Positions 1 to 8,740 are shown, counted from the first letter of the stretch. The stretch is DNA of 64,000 bases from Mediterranea sp. An20 (GCF_002160055.1 NZ_NFJV01000010.1:1-64000); one strand, 5' to 3'. The notes: a model not told the origin generated them from the sequence alone. Numbers and translations are program-made.

Positions 1-119
1 TGGAAGATATTTTCCATGAGCCTGATTTTACCAAGGCCGAAGTGGTGGAAGCCATCAAACGCTTCCTGCCGAACTTTGAGCATGTGGAGAAAGGAAAGAA
101 TCTGGATCAGAAAATGTAA
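1..119 (+). CDS. C-terminal end of a sugar-nucleotide 4,6-dehydratase (LegB-like), partial
   Basis: This is only the last 38 codons of a gene cut by the window start; the reading frame begins at base 3 and stops at 117-119. The visible tail contains AIKRFLPNFEH and ends in NLDQKM, which resembles the C-termini of short-chain dehydratase/epimerases of nonulosonate and capsule loci. In the Campylobacter legionaminic pathway the gene before legC is legB, the GDP-GlcNAc 4,6-dehydratase, so that role is inferred from position. It ends five bases before the legC start, so the two are very probably co-transcribed. No catalytic residues lie inside the window, so the exact substrate cannot be judged. 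Confidence 0.6.
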   Translation, partial: EDIFHEPDFTKAEVVEAIKRFLPNFEHVEKGKNLDQKM

Positions 120-124
120 AAGAT

Positions 125-1276
125 ATGATGTACAATCAAATAACCGATTTTATCCATCAACTGTTCGGGACAGAGGAAACCGTTCCCCTGCATGCCCCGC
201 TCTTCATCGGCAACGAGAAGAAGTATTTGGAAGAGTGCATAGATACCACTTTTGTATCCAGTGTCGGTCAGTTCGTGGACCGTTTTGAGGCGGACATGGC
301 CGCCTATACGGGTGCCAGGAAGGCGGTTGTGTGCGTGAGCGGCACGAACGCCCTGCACATGGCGATGATGCTTGTCGGCGTAGAGCGTGACGACGAGGTG
401 CTGACCCAGGCTCTGACTTTTATTGCCACCTGCAACGCTATCAGCTACATCGGTGCCCACCCCGTGTTTATTGATGTGGACATGGATACGTTGGGACTTT
501 CTCCTAAGGCTGTGAAAGATTGGTTGGTAAAGAATGCAGAGGTTAAAAACGGTGTGTGCTATAATAAGCATACCGGCCGCAGAGTAAAGGCCTGCGTACC
601 GATGCATACCTTCGGCCATCCTGTCAAAATAGACGAATTGGTATCCGTCTGCGAAGAATGGCATCTGGAACTGGTGGAGGATGCCGCTGAGAGCATTGGC
701 AGCCTGTACAAAGGCCGTCATACCGGTACATTCGGCAAGGTGGGTGCCATCAGCTTTAACGGCAACAAGACCATCACTACCGGAGGCGGCGGCATGCTTC
801 TGTTCCAGGATGAGGAGTTGGGCAAATTGGCCAAGCACCTGACCACCCAGGCGAAGGTGCCCCACCGTTGGGCTTTCGTGCATGACCATATCGGTTACAA
901 TTACCGCATGCCCAACATCAACGCTGCCTTGGGCTGCGCCCAGTTGGAGAATATCGACCGTTATGTGGCGAACAAACGGGAGACGGCGGCCATCTATGCC
1001 GATTTCTTCAAGGATATCCCTGACATCACTTTCTTCACCGAGCCGGCCGATTGCCGCTCCAATTATTGGCTGAACGTGGTGATGCTGAAGGACAAGACCG
1101 CCCAGCAGGAGTTTTTGGAATATACCAACGACCACGGTGTAATGACCCGTCCAGTGTGGGAACTGATGAATCGTCTGGAGATGTTCAAGCACTGTGAGAC
1201 GGACGGGCTGAAGAATACGCAGTGGCTGGCGGACAGGATTGTGAATATACCGAGTAGCGTTCGGCTGAAAGCATGA
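125..1276 (+). CDS. legC: PLP-dependent sugar aminotransferase, LegC family
   Basis: A 383-residue DegT/DnrJ/EryC1-family aminotransferase. It is expected to move an amino group from glutamate to C4 of a 4-keto-6-deoxy GlcNAc nucleotide, the second step toward legionaminic acid. Visible family signs are the N-terminal SSVGQFVDRFE stretch, the EDAAESIGS PLP-phosphate region and the lysine in the SFNGNKTITTGGGG motif that would form the Schiff base. Two start codons lie side by side (125 and 128). The stop overlaps the next start as ATGA, indicating translational coupling. Its pathway assignment rests on the following legH, legI, legG and legF homologues; on its own it could be any 4-amino-sugar transaminase. 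Confidence 0.9.
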   Translation: MMYNQITDFIHQLFGTEETVPLHAPLFIGNEKKYLEECIDTTFVSSVGQFVDRFEADMAAYTGARKAVVCVSGTNALHMAMMLVGVERDDEVLTQALTFIATCNAISYIGAHPVFIDVDMDTLGLSPKAVKDWLVKNAEVKNGVCYNKHTGRRVKACVPMHTFGHPVKIDELVSVCEEWHLELVEDAAESIGSLYKGRHTGTFGKVGAISFNGNKTITTGGGGMLLFQDEELGKLAKHLTTQAKVPHRWAFVHDHIGYNYRMPNINAALGCAQLENIDRYVANKRETAAIYADFFKDIPDITFFTEPADCRSNYWLNVVMLKDKTAQQEFLEYTNDHGVMTRPVWELMNRLEMFKHCETDGLKNTQWLADRIVNIPSSVRLKA

Positions 1277-1905
1277 AACCTTTGGTTCTGATAGGCGGCG
1301 GTGGTCATTGTCAGTCCGTCATAGAAGTGGCTGAAAGTTGCGGGCGCACTATCCGCGGTATTCTGGATGTACCTGCGGAAGTTGGCAGGGAGGTATTGGG
1401 TTATTCTATTATCGGTACAGATGATGCAATAGCCAATTATGCAGCTTCCTGCGAGTTTGTCATTACGGTCGGTTTCATCAAAGATCCCTCGCTCCGCATC
1501 AGGCTTTATGAAAAGGTGCTTGCCGCAGGGGGAGAGTTAGCCACGCTGATAGCTTCTACGGCTTATGTATCCCGTCATGCTGTGATAGGGAAAGGAACAG
1601 TGGTAATGCACCATGCTTTTGTCAATGCCGGAGCGGAAGTAGGCGAGAATGTGATACTGAATACCGGTTGTAATGTAGAACATAGTGCTCGAGTGGGAAA
1701 CCATTGCCATATTTCCACAGGTGTCATGGTTAACGGAGACTGCAACATTGGCGACAACTGCTTTATCGGCAGCCAGTCCGTGTTGGCCAATGCCGTAAGC
1801 ATTTGTAATGACGTGCTGGTTGGCGCAGGCAGTTTTGTCCGCAAGAGTATCCTTAAACCCGGTGTTTATTCGGGAAATCCGGCAATATTGAAAATAAAGA
1901 GATGA
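1273..1905 (+). CDS. legH: Sugar O/N-acyltransferase of the NeuD/PglD type, LegH role
   Basis: A 210-residue left-handed beta-helix acetyltransferase. The N-terminal part starts with a GGGGHCQSVIEVAE nucleotide-binding-like motif typical of the NeuD/PglD family. The C-terminal half consists of hexapeptide repeats, with the family histidine in NVEHSARVGNHCHIS. In the legionaminic pathway the equivalent enzyme N-acetylates the 4-amino group made by LegC; PglD does the matching step on UDP-bacillosamine. It overlaps legC and legI by four bases each (ATGA), so it sits in a tightly coupled operon. Alternative: a NeuD-type O-acetyltransferase of sialic acid, which is less likely because legC is directly upstream. 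Confidence 0.85.
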   Translation: MKPLVLIGGGGHCQSVIEVAESCGRTIRGILDVPAEVGREVLGYSIIGTDDAIANYAASCEFVITVGFIKDPSLRIRLYEKVLAAGGELATLIASTAYVSRHAVIGKGTVVMHHAFVNAGAEVGENVILNTGCNVEHSARVGNHCHISTGVMVNGDCNIGDNCFIGSQSVLANAVSICNDVLVGAGSFVRKSILKPGVYSGNPAILKIKR

Positions 1906-2915
1906 ATTCCAAGGTATTGATTATAGCCGAGGCGGGTGTCAACCACAACGGTTCGCTCGATTTGGCCAAACGTCTGGTGGACGAGGCTGCAACCGCCGGT
2001 GTAGACATCATCAAATTCCAGACATTTAAAGCAGACAAGTTGGTGTCCAAGACAGCCCGTCAGGCTGAGTACCAACGTCGCAATATGGGCGATCCCGCGG
2101 ACAACAGCCAGTACGCTATGCTGAAGCGGCTGGAACTTTCCCGTGAGCAGCATGAAGAGCTGGTTACTTATTGTCGCGCAAGAGGCATCCGCTTTTTCTC
2201 CACGGCTTTTGATTTGGACAGCATCGACTACCTGCATTCATTGGATTTAGGTCTTTGGAAGGTGCCTTCGGGTGAAATTACCAACTATCCTTATTTGAGA
2301 AAGATAGCCCGGTATGGCGAGCCGGTCATATTGTCTACGGGGATGTGCGAGCTTGCCGACATTGAGGCTGCCCTTCAAGTCCTGCTGTCCAATGGCGTGC
2401 GGAAAGAACAGGTTACCATTCTTCATTGCAACACGGAATATCCTACTCCGATGAAAGATGTCAACCTGAAAGCCATGCTTGAAATAGGCAGGATATTCGG
2501 AGTGAAGGTCGGTTATTCCGATCATACCGAAGGGATAGAAGTCCCCATAGCGGCAGTAGCCCTTGGCGCCACCGTCATCGAAAAACATTTCACATTGGAT
2601 AAGACGATGGAAGGACCGGACCACAAAGCTTCTTTGGAACCGGAGGAACTTCGGGCCATGGTGAAAGCTATCCGTAACATAGAACAGGCTCTGGGTGATG
2701 GCCACAAAACCATATCTGAATCTGAACGCAAGAATATGACGGTTGCCCGCAAAAGTATTGTGGCTGCTTGTTCCATCCGTAAAGGAGACTTATTGACCGA
2801 ACAGAATCTGACCGTCAAGCGTCCTGGAAACGGTATTTCTCCGATGCGTTGGGAAGAAGTGATAGGTACCTGTGCCACCCGTGATTACCAGGAAGAAGAA
2901 CCTATCGAACTATGA
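1902..2915 (+). CDS. legI: N-acylneuraminate/legionaminate synthase (NeuB family)
   Basis: A 337-residue NeuB-family enzyme. It condenses phosphoenolpyruvate with a 6-carbon 2,4-diacetamido sugar (or ManNAc) to make a nine-carbon nonulosonic acid. The N-terminal TIM barrel shows the AEAGVNHNGS and IKFQTFKADKLV motifs, with a metal-binding histidine region at GYSDHTEG and the IEKHFTLDK motif. The last ~70 residues form an SAF/antifreeze-like domain starting near VARKSIVAA. Length is normal for the family. The sequence alone does not separate legionaminate from N-acetylneuraminate synthase; the neighbouring legC, legH and ptm genes favour legionaminate. It is coupled on both sides by ATGA overlaps. 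Confidence 0.9.
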   Translation: MNSKVLIIAEAGVNHNGSLDLAKRLVDEAATAGVDIIKFQTFKADKLVSKTARQAEYQRRNMGDPADNSQYAMLKRLELSREQHEELVTYCRARGIRFFSTAFDLDSIDYLHSLDLGLWKVPSGEITNYPYLRKIARYGEPVILSTGMCELADIEAALQVLLSNGVRKEQVTILHCNTEYPTPMKDVNLKAMLEIGRIFGVKVGYSDHTEGIEVPIAAVALGATVIEKHFTLDKTMEGPDHKASLEPEELRAMVKAIRNIEQALGDGHKTISESERKNMTVARKSIVAACSIRKGDLLTEQNLTVKRPGNGISPMRWEEVIGTCATRDYQEEEPIEL

Positions 2916-4075
2916 GGAAGATTTGCGTAGTAACCGGTAGCCGTGCCGAATATGGATTGCTGAGTGGATTGATGCGTGTCATTCAGGAAGATAAGGACTT
3001 GCAGTTGCAAGTTATAGCAACCAACATGCATCTGTCTCCCGAATTTGGTCTGACTTATCGGGAAATAGAGAAAGATGGTTTCCGGATAGACAAGAAAGTG
3101 CAAATGCTTCTTTCTTCGGATACTCCGAATGCCACGACAAAATCTGTCGGCTTGGCAACGATTGGCTTTGCCGATGCATACGAAGATTTGCAGCCGGATC
3201 TGATAGTGGTTTTAGGTGACCGTTTTGAAGTTCTGGCGGCTGTTTCTGCCGCTTTGTTCTTTAAAATTCCCGTTGCCCATCTGCATGGCGGGGAAATTAC
3301 GGAAGGTGCTTACGATGACTGCATCCGGCATGCCATCACCAAAATGAGCCATTTACATTTTACCAGTACGGAAGCCTATCGCCAGCGTGTCATTCAACTG
3401 GGCGAGCAGCCCGACCGGGTCTTTTATGTAGGTGCCATTGGTGTGGAGAACATTAAGCGGGTTCCCTTGATGTCCAAGTCTGCATTGGAGGAGAGCATTC
3501 GGTTTGAGTTGGGAGAGAAATCCCTGCTGGTTACTTATCATCCGGTGACTTTGGAGAACCATACGGCGGCAGACCAGTGCCGGAACCTGTTGGACGCGTT
3601 GGATGAGTTTCCCGATTACAAAATCATTTTCACATTGCCTAATAGCGACACGGACGGTCGTATCATTATCCGGCTGATTCATGAATACGTGTCGCTGCAT
3701 CCGGAACGCTGTATGGCGATTCCTTCTTTGGGCTTGCAGCGTTATCTGTCTGCCTTGAAATACGTGAGTGCCGTGGTCGGTAACTCGTCGAGCGGTATCA
3801 TTGAAGTACCCAGTTTTGGTATTCCGACATTGGATGTTGGGGATAGGCAGAAGGGAAGGATTGTGGCGGAGAGTGTATGGCATTGTGAAACATCCCAACA
3901 GTCTATTGTGGAAGGTTTGTGTAAGATTCTGTCTTCTTCTTGGATTGCTATGTCCAGAAATGTGCACAATCCCTATGACAAAGAAGGTACCATTGCTTTT
4001 ATTCATAAAATAATTGGGAGTTATCCGCTGAAAAATCTGCTTCAAAAGTCATTCTATAACATTTATCAGAGATGA
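2912..4075 (+). CDS. legG: Hydrolysing UDP/GDP-sugar 2-epimerase (NeuC/LegG family)
   Basis: A 387-residue member of the UDP-GlcNAc 2-epimerase (hydrolysing) family. In the legionaminic pathway LegG inverts C2 and removes the nucleotide, releasing the 2,4-diacetamido-mannose substrate of LegI. Visible family segments are the N-terminal VVTGSRAEYGLL, the VVLGDRFEVLAA loop, AHLHGGE with catalytic-region histidine and acidic residues, and VGNSSSGIIE near the nucleotide site. Length matches NeuC/LegG. It follows the synthase, so gene order does not mirror reaction order. It overlaps both neighbours by four bases. A NeuC role making ManNAc for sialic acid remains possible but does not explain legC/legH. 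Confidence 0.9.
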   Translation: MRKICVVTGSRAEYGLLSGLMRVIQEDKDLQLQVIATNMHLSPEFGLTYREIEKDGFRIDKKVQMLLSSDTPNATTKSVGLATIGFADAYEDLQPDLIVVLGDRFEVLAAVSAALFFKIPVAHLHGGEITEGAYDDCIRHAITKMSHLHFTSTEAYRQRVIQLGEQPDRVFYVGAIGVENIKRVPLMSKSALEESIRFELGEKSLLVTYHPVTLENHTAADQCRNLLDALDEFPDYKIIFTLPNSDTDGRIIIRLIHEYVSLHPERCMAIPSLGLQRYLSALKYVSAVVGNSSSGIIEVPSFGIPTLDVGDRQKGRIVAESVWHCETSQQSIVEGLCKILSSSWIAMSRNVHNPYDKEGTIAFIHKIIGSYPLKNLLQKSFYNIYQR

Positions 4076-4794
4076 ATATCTTGATTACTATTTGTGCCCG
4101 AGGTGGTTCCAAAGGAATACCCGGCAAAAACATTAAGTCCATAAACGGTATGCCGTTAATAGGTTATACCATTAATATAGCCAATAAATTCAAGGCTTCA
4201 TTCAAAAATGTAGAGATAGCTCTTTCTACGGATTCCGATGAGATTCGGGAAGTGGCTTGTTCCTGCGGTTTGTCTTCCGATTACAAACGTCCGGATTATC
4301 TGGCTAATGATACAGTTGGCAAGATTGATGCCATTAAAGATATCCTGCTTTATTCGGAAGGAAAGAATCATTGTAAATATGATTATGTCCTTGACTTAGA
4401 CGTAACATCTCCATTACGCACTTTGCAGGACTTAGAGGATGCCTTTGCCATTCTTCAGAAAGATGAAAATGCCGTCAATCTTTTTTCGGTCAATGAGGCC
4501 GGCCGCAGTCCCTATTTCAATATGGTGGAACAGAAGTCCAATGGATACTATGCTCAGGTAGTCAAACCGGCAGGGAATGTATTTACTCGGCAATCAGCCC
4601 CGAAGTGCTATGACTTGAATGCTTCTTTTTATTTCTACAGACGATGTTTTTTTGAGGAAGGCTATCGTGGTGCCATTACGGACAGGTCATTGGTCTATGT
4701 GATGCCCCATATCTGTTTTGATATGGATCATCCCATTGATTTTGAATTCATGTCTTATCTGCTTAGTAACGGGAAACTGGATTTCATGTCATGA
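4072..4794 (+). CDS. legF: CMP-nonulosonate cytidylyltransferase (NeuA/LegF family)
   Basis: A 240-residue acylneuraminate cytidylyltransferase. It joins the nonulosonic acid to CMP using CTP and so makes the activated donor for the glycosyltransferase. The N-terminal CTP-binding loop reads CARGGSKGIPGKNIK, with the conserved arginine and lysines. The magnesium-binding DLDVTSPLRT motif lies near residues 106-115, and the end carries the FDMDHPIDFEF motif common in this family. Length fits the single-domain bacterial form. Specificity for legionaminic acid is inferred from the operon. Starts and stops overlap the neighbours as ATGA. Confidence 0.9.
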   Translation: MNILITICARGGSKGIPGKNIKSINGMPLIGYTINIANKFKASFKNVEIALSTDSDEIREVACSCGLSSDYKRPDYLANDTVGKIDAIKDILLYSEGKNHCKYDYVLDLDVTSPLRTLQDLEDAFAILQKDENAVNLFSVNEAGRSPYFNMVEQKSNGYYAQVVKPAGNVFTRQSAPKCYDLNASFYFYRRCFFEEGYRGAITDRSLVYVMPHICFDMDHPIDFEFMSYLLSNGKLDFMS

Positions 4795-5699
4795 AAGTCT
4801 TGATAATCGGCTTGGGTTCGATAGCCAGGAAACATATCGCTGCCTTGCGTCAATGCCATCCGGAGGTGGATATTCACGCTCTCCGGTCCAGTTGCGATGC
4901 CAAACCTTATGAACGTGTCCATGATTGGCATACGTGGGAAGAGGCATTAAGCTTGCATTATGATTTCGCTATTGTTTCTAATCCGACATCCATGCATCGG
5001 CAGGCGATAGAAAGGCTCAAAGAAAACGGAATGCCACTTTTCATAGAGAAACCGTTGTTTGACAGCCTGCAAGGGAAGGATTTAGTCGAAAGATTCAAAA
5101 TGCGACAAATTCCAACTTATGTCGCATGTAATCTGCGTTTCTTGGAAGTAATCCGTTCGTTGCAAAAGTTATTACAGCGTGTTACCGTCAATGAGGTGAA
5201 TGTGTACTGCGGATCTTATCTTCCGGATTGGCGTCCGGGTACGGATTATCGCCAATCTTACAGTGCCATTCCTGAATTAGGCGGTGGTGTACATATAGAC
5301 CTGATACACGAGATAGACTATGTGTATTGGCTGTTTGGACAACCGCAAAACATCCATAAAGTATTTACACACAAGTCCTCCTTAGGTATACGTGCCTGCG
5401 ATTATGCCAATTACTTATTGGAATATCCGGCTTTCAATGTGAACATCATACTTAATTACTACCGCAGAGATAGTAAGCGTATGTGCGAGATTGTGACTGA
5501 TGAGGATACTTATACAGCCAATCTGTTAAACAATACACTATCCAATAGCAAAGGAGAAATTCTGGAACAGTATTCCCAAAGGATAACTGATACCTATACT
5601 GCGCAAATGCGCTTTTTCCTTTCTATGCTGGAGTCGAAGAATTTCAACTTCAATACCATTGAAGATGCTTATAATGTACTCAAAATCTGTTTGGGATGA
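4791..5699 (+). CDS. ptmF: Gfo/Idh/MocA-type oxidoreductase (PtmF-like)
   Basis: A 302-residue NAD(P)-dependent oxidoreductase. The N-terminal Rossmann fold begins with [13 protein letters not shown]; the family EKP motif is seen as FIEKPLF, and the catalytic-domain region holds [20 protein letters not shown] with the expected histidine. In Campylobacter jejuni, PtmF works with PtmA early in the GDP-linked legionaminic route, at the step supplying glucosamine phosphate. That role is carried over here from homology and position between legF and the ptmA homologue. It is coupled by ATGA overlaps on both sides. The exact reaction cannot be proven from sequence. Confidence 0.75.
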   Translation: MKVLIIGLGSIARKHIAALRQCHPEVDIHALRSSCDAKPYERVHDWHTWEEALSLHYDFAIVSNPTSMHRQAIERLKENGMPLFIEKPLFDSLQGKDLVERFKMRQIPTYVACNLRFLEVIRSLQKLLQRVTVNEVNVYCGSYLPDWRPGTDYRQSYSAIPELGGGVHIDLIHEIDYVYWLFGQPQNIHKVFTHKSSLGIRACDYANYLLEYPAFNVNIILNYYRRDSKRMCEIVTDEDTYTANLLNNTLSNSKGEILEQYSQRITDTYTAQMRFFLSMLESKNFNFNTIEDAYNVLKICLG

Positions 5700-6436
5700 T
5701 GATATTAAAAGACAAAGTAATCATAGTGATAGGCGGTTGTGGTCTGATAGGCCGTGAAATCGTCAAAGATGTCCGTCGGAAAGGTGGCATTTGTATCAAT
5801 GCCGATATTTCCACTGAAACCGATTGGGAAAAAGGTGAATATAAACTGGATATGACCGATTTCTCCGCAATAGAGAATTTCATAGTATCGGTGAAGGAGA
5901 GATATGGTCGCATAGACGGGATAGCCAACAGCGGTTACCCACGTACCAAGGATTGGGGAGCTTTTTTTGAAGATGTTCCTTTGGAATCCTGGCGTAAGAA
6001 CGTAGATATGCAGTTGAATTCTTGCTTTTTTATTTGTCAGAAAGTTCTGGAGATTATGAAGGAGCAAGGTTTTGGTTCCGTTGTGAACTTTGGTTCTATT
6101 TATGGGGTGGTCGGTAACGATTTTACCATTTATGAGGGTTATGGTGGCACTTCACCTGCCGCCTATACAGCCATTAAAGGCGGTATCATCAACTTTTCCC
6201 GTTACCTGGCTTCCTATTATGGAAAATACGGCGTGCGTGTGAATGTTGTATCACCGGGTGGAATTATTGACAAGCAACATCCTTCTTTCATCGAACGTTA
6301 TTCTGCCAAGTCCCCTTTGAAACGCATGGGCAGACCGGAAGAAATAGCCCCGGCTGTCAGCTTCTTGCTTTCGGATGAAGCTTCGTTTATCACAGGGCAT
6401 AATTTGATGGTGGATGGTGGATGGACGGCAATCTAA
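5696..6436 (+). CDS. ptmA: Short-chain dehydrogenase/reductase (PtmA-like)
   Basis: A 246-residue SDR enzyme. The cofactor motif is slightly unusual, reading [11 protein letters not shown] in place of TGxxxGIG. The catalytic serine is in [10 protein letters not shown], and the tyrosine-lysine pair is in AAYTAIKGG. The C-terminal [13 protein letters not shown] is typical of classical SDRs. Gene order legF-ptmF-ptmA-ptmE matches the Campylobacter legionaminic/flagellin-modification set, which supports a PtmA role in precursor supply. It begins inside the ptmF stop (ATGA) and ends 33 bases before the ptmE start, the first gap in this operon. Confidence 0.75.
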   Translation: MMILKDKVIIVIGGCGLIGREIVKDVRRKGGICINADISTETDWEKGEYKLDMTDFSAIENFIVSVKERYGRIDGIANSGYPRTKDWGAFFEDVPLESWRKNVDMQLNSCFFICQKVLEIMKEQGFGSVVNFGSIYGVVGNDFTIYEGYGGTSPAAYTAIKGGIINFSRYLASYYGKYGVRVNVVSPGGIIDKQHPSFIERYSAKSPLKRMGRPEEIAPAVSFLLSDEASFITGHNLMVDGGWTAI

Positions 6437-6469
6437 AGAATGTAGTGATGATTAATCTTGTACAGACGA

Positions 6470-7513
6470 ATGATAGATATTCACATTATTTCGCAAGATC
6501 ACATTTTGATTGATGCTCTTCAAAGAATCAACAGCATTTCCAATGGTCCTTTAGTGTTGTTCGTTGTTGATAATTTGCAACGAATGGTGGGGACTTTGAC
6601 TGATGGTGATATCCGTAGGGCGTTGATAAAAGGAGTCGGAGTGGACAGTCCAATTGAGGCGGCAGTTCATCGTAATTTCAATTTCCTTCGCCGAGGTGTA
6701 AACGATGATGTGATTCATCTTCATAAGCAACGGGAACTTAAAATGAAGCTTGTTCCTGTCTTGGATGCAGAAGACCATATCATAGAGATAATCAATCTGG
6801 AAAAATACCGTACCAAACTTCCCATAGATGCTGTATTGATGGCCGGAGGAAAAGGAGAAAGACTTCGTCCGCTGACGGAAAAGACTCCTAAGCCTTTGAT
6901 TAAGATTGGAGACAAGTGTATCATTGATTACAACATTGATAGTTTGATATCATACGGATTAAACCATATATCTGTTACAGTTAATTATCTTCGGGAACAG
7001 ATTGAGGAACATTTCAGTGTACCTCGCGATGGTGTGGAGATTAATACTGTTCGTGAGCCTAAATACTTGGGAACTATAGGAAGTATTAAGTTCGTAGAAA
7101 CCTTTTATAATGATACCATCTTGGTAATGAATTCCGATTTGTTCACCAATATTGATTACGAGGATTTCTACCTGCATTTTACACAGAACAATGCCGATAT
7201 GAGTGTGGCGGCTGTGCCTTACGTGGTGAAGGTACCTTATGGGGTATTCAATCTGGAAGGTCGGGAGATTAAGGGGGTAACAGAAAAACCGACCATCAGC
7301 TATTATGCCAATGCCGGCATCTATTTGATAAAGAAAGAACGGTTGGATTTGATTCCGGAGAACGAGTTTTTCAATGCTACGGACTTTATGGATTTATTGA
7401 TAGAGAAAGGCTATAAAGTAATTCGTTATCCAATTTCGGGCTATTGGATTGATATAGGGCAGCATGATGAACTGGAGAGGGCAAGGGAGATCGTAAAGCA
7501 TGTTTATAAATAA
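6470..7513 (+). CDS. ptmE: CBS-domain nucleotidyltransferase (PtmE-like GlcN-1-P guanylyltransferase)
   Basis: A 347-residue two-part protein. The first ~115 residues look like a CBS pair (for example VGTLTDGDIRRALIKG). The rest is a sugar-phosphate nucleotidyltransferase with the signature AGGKGERLRPLTEKTPKPL and a metal-site aspartate in VMNSDLFTN. This architecture matches Campylobacter PtmE, which makes GDP-glucosamine from GlcN-1-phosphate and GTP. That is the reason to predict GDP-linked rather than UDP-linked intermediates here. The ATG at 6470 is preferred over an upstream TTG at 6458 because it gives the normal CBS start MIDIHIIS. The 3' end lies 25 bases before the next ATG. Confidence 0.8.
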   Translation: MIDIHIISQDHILIDALQRINSISNGPLVLFVVDNLQRMVGTLTDGDIRRALIKGVGVDSPIEAAVHRNFNFLRRGVNDDVIHLHKQRELKMKLVPVLDAEDHIIEIINLEKYRTKLPIDAVLMAGGKGERLRPLTEKTPKPLIKIGDKCIIDYNIDSLISYGLNHISVTVNYLREQIEEHFSVPRDGVEINTVREPKYLGTIGSIKFVETFYNDTILVMNSDLFTNIDYEDFYLHFTQNNADMSVAAVPYVVKVPYGVFNLEGREIKGVTEKPTISYYANAGIYLIKKERLDLIPENEFFNATDFMDLLIEKGYKVIRYPISGYWIDIGQHDELERAREIVKHVYK

Positions 7514-7538
7514 AATCACTTTAAAAAATTTGATTACA

Positions 7539-8636
7539 ATGAAGTATTGCACTAAATGCGTGATGCCGGATACCCGTCCTGGCATTACTTTCAATGAGAA
7601 TGGGGTATGTTCTGCCTGTCAGTCATACGAGAATAGGAAGAATGTGGACTATAACGCCCGTTTTGAGGAGTTGAAAGTCTTATGTGATAAGTATAGAGGT
7701 ATGAATGGTTCCAATGGATATGACTGTATGATAGCCGTCAGCGGTGGCAAGGATTCACATTTCCAGACTTATCTGATGAAAGAAGTATTGCACATGAATC
7801 CGTTGCTGGTTTCCGTAGAGGACAATTTCCCTATGACAGAGGCTGGGAAGCACAATTTGAAGAATATCTCAGAAGCTTTCGGTTGCGATATTATCAGTAT
7901 GAAGCCCAACATCAGGGCTCAGAAAATCATCATGCGCAAGACGTTTGAGCGCTATGGTAAACCCACTTATTTCATTGACCGCTATATTTATACCTATCCG
8001 TTGCACATGGCTTTGAAGTTCAATACACCCCTGCTGGTTTATGGCGAAAATGTCAGCTATGAGTATGGAGGTAGTGGTGCTGTTGAAACTTATTCGGCCA
8101 GAGATCAGATTTTCAACGGAGTAGGTTCCGGCATACCGGAAGAGGAGTTGTTGGGTGATGGGGTAACAATGAAAGATTTGAATTTCTTTGAGCCACCCAC
8201 GCAGGAAGACCTAAATCGCTTGGTTCCTATCTATTTGAGTTATTTTGTGGAATGGAACAGTTTTAAAAATTATGAGATAGCCAAACATTATGGCTTCCAT
8301 GATTTGACACATGAATGGAATCGTACGCACCACGTAGAACAGATGGATCAGGTAGACAGTCGTGCTTATTTGGTACATTCATGGATGAAATATCCCAAAT
8401 TCGGTCATGCTTCGGCTACGGATTATGCGGCACGCATGGTTCGTTATGGAATGATTACGCGGGATGAAGCATTCAAACTGGTGAAGGAACACGATCATGC
8501 TTTGGATCCTCTGTGTGTAAGAGACTTTTGTGAATTCCTTGGATATTCCGAGAAAGAGTTTTGGGATATTGTGGATAAGCACTATAACCGGGAGTTGTTT
8601 GAGAAAGACCAATTTGAACGTTGGGTGCTGAAATAG
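7539..8636 (+). CDS. N-acetyl sugar amidotransferase (PseA/PtmG/WbpG family)
   Basis: A 365-residue PP-loop ATP-pyrophosphatase-fold enzyme. The ATP loop is AVSGGKDSHFQTYL. Cysteine pairs at the N-terminus (CTKCVMP and CSACQSY) look like a zinc site. Relatives turn an N-acetyl group of a sugar into an acetamidino group: PseA on pseudaminic acid, PtmG on legionaminic acid, WbpG on a ManNAc derivative. Directly after a legionaminic operon, the PtmG-type reaction is the most economical guess. No HisH/HisF-like ammonia-supplying partners are in the window, although WbpG needs such partners. The start is set at 7539 (MKYCTKCVMPDTRPG); the upstream ATG at 7500 overlaps ptmE and adds an unrelated leader. 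Confidence 0.85.
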   Translation: MKYCTKCVMPDTRPGITFNENGVCSACQSYENRKNVDYNARFEELKVLCDKYRGMNGSNGYDCMIAVSGGKDSHFQTYLMKEVLHMNPLLVSVEDNFPMTEAGKHNLKNISEAFGCDIISMKPNIRAQKIIMRKTFERYGKPTYFIDRYIYTYPLHMALKFNTPLLVYGENVSYEYGGSGAVETYSARDQIFNGVGSGIPEEELLGDGVTMKDLNFFEPPTQEDLNRLVPIYLSYFVEWNSFKNYEIAKHYGFHDLTHEWNRTHHVEQMDQVDSRAYLVHSWMKYPKFGHASATDYAARMVRYGMITRDEAFKLVKEHDHALDPLCVRDFCEFLGYSEKEFWDIVDKHYNRELFEKDQFERWVLK

Positions 8637-8653
8637 TATTGTTAATAGAATAT

Positions 8654-8723
8654 GAGTGTATGTGCCGAGTTCATATAGCGATTGATTATAGAACTTTGAA
8701 GATTGGCACATACACTCTTTTTT
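8654..8723 (+). terminator. Long-loop hairpin with T-run inside the polysaccharide locus
   Basis: A perfect 13-bp inverted repeat (8654-8666 GAGTGTATGTGCC with 8705-8717) encloses a 38-base loop and is followed by seven T residues. It lies between the amidotransferase gene and the AT-rich glycosyltransferase block, and would act as a terminator or attenuator. The loop is longer than in most intrinsic terminators, so partial read-through is plausible. Confidence 0.6.
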
Positions 8724-8740
8724 AGTAGTTGTTTTGAAAG

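Noticed and set aside
107-1192. A 361-codon open frame on the - strand opposite legC
   Set aside because: It is a shadow of the legC coding sequence, which has clear family motifs; the reverse frame has no recognisable domain.
1902-4794. A sialic acid (Neu5Ac) NeuBCA pathway
   Set aside because: The synthase, epimerase and cytidylyltransferase alone would fit, but the aminotransferase, NeuD/PglD-type acetyltransferase and ptm genes point to legionaminic acid.
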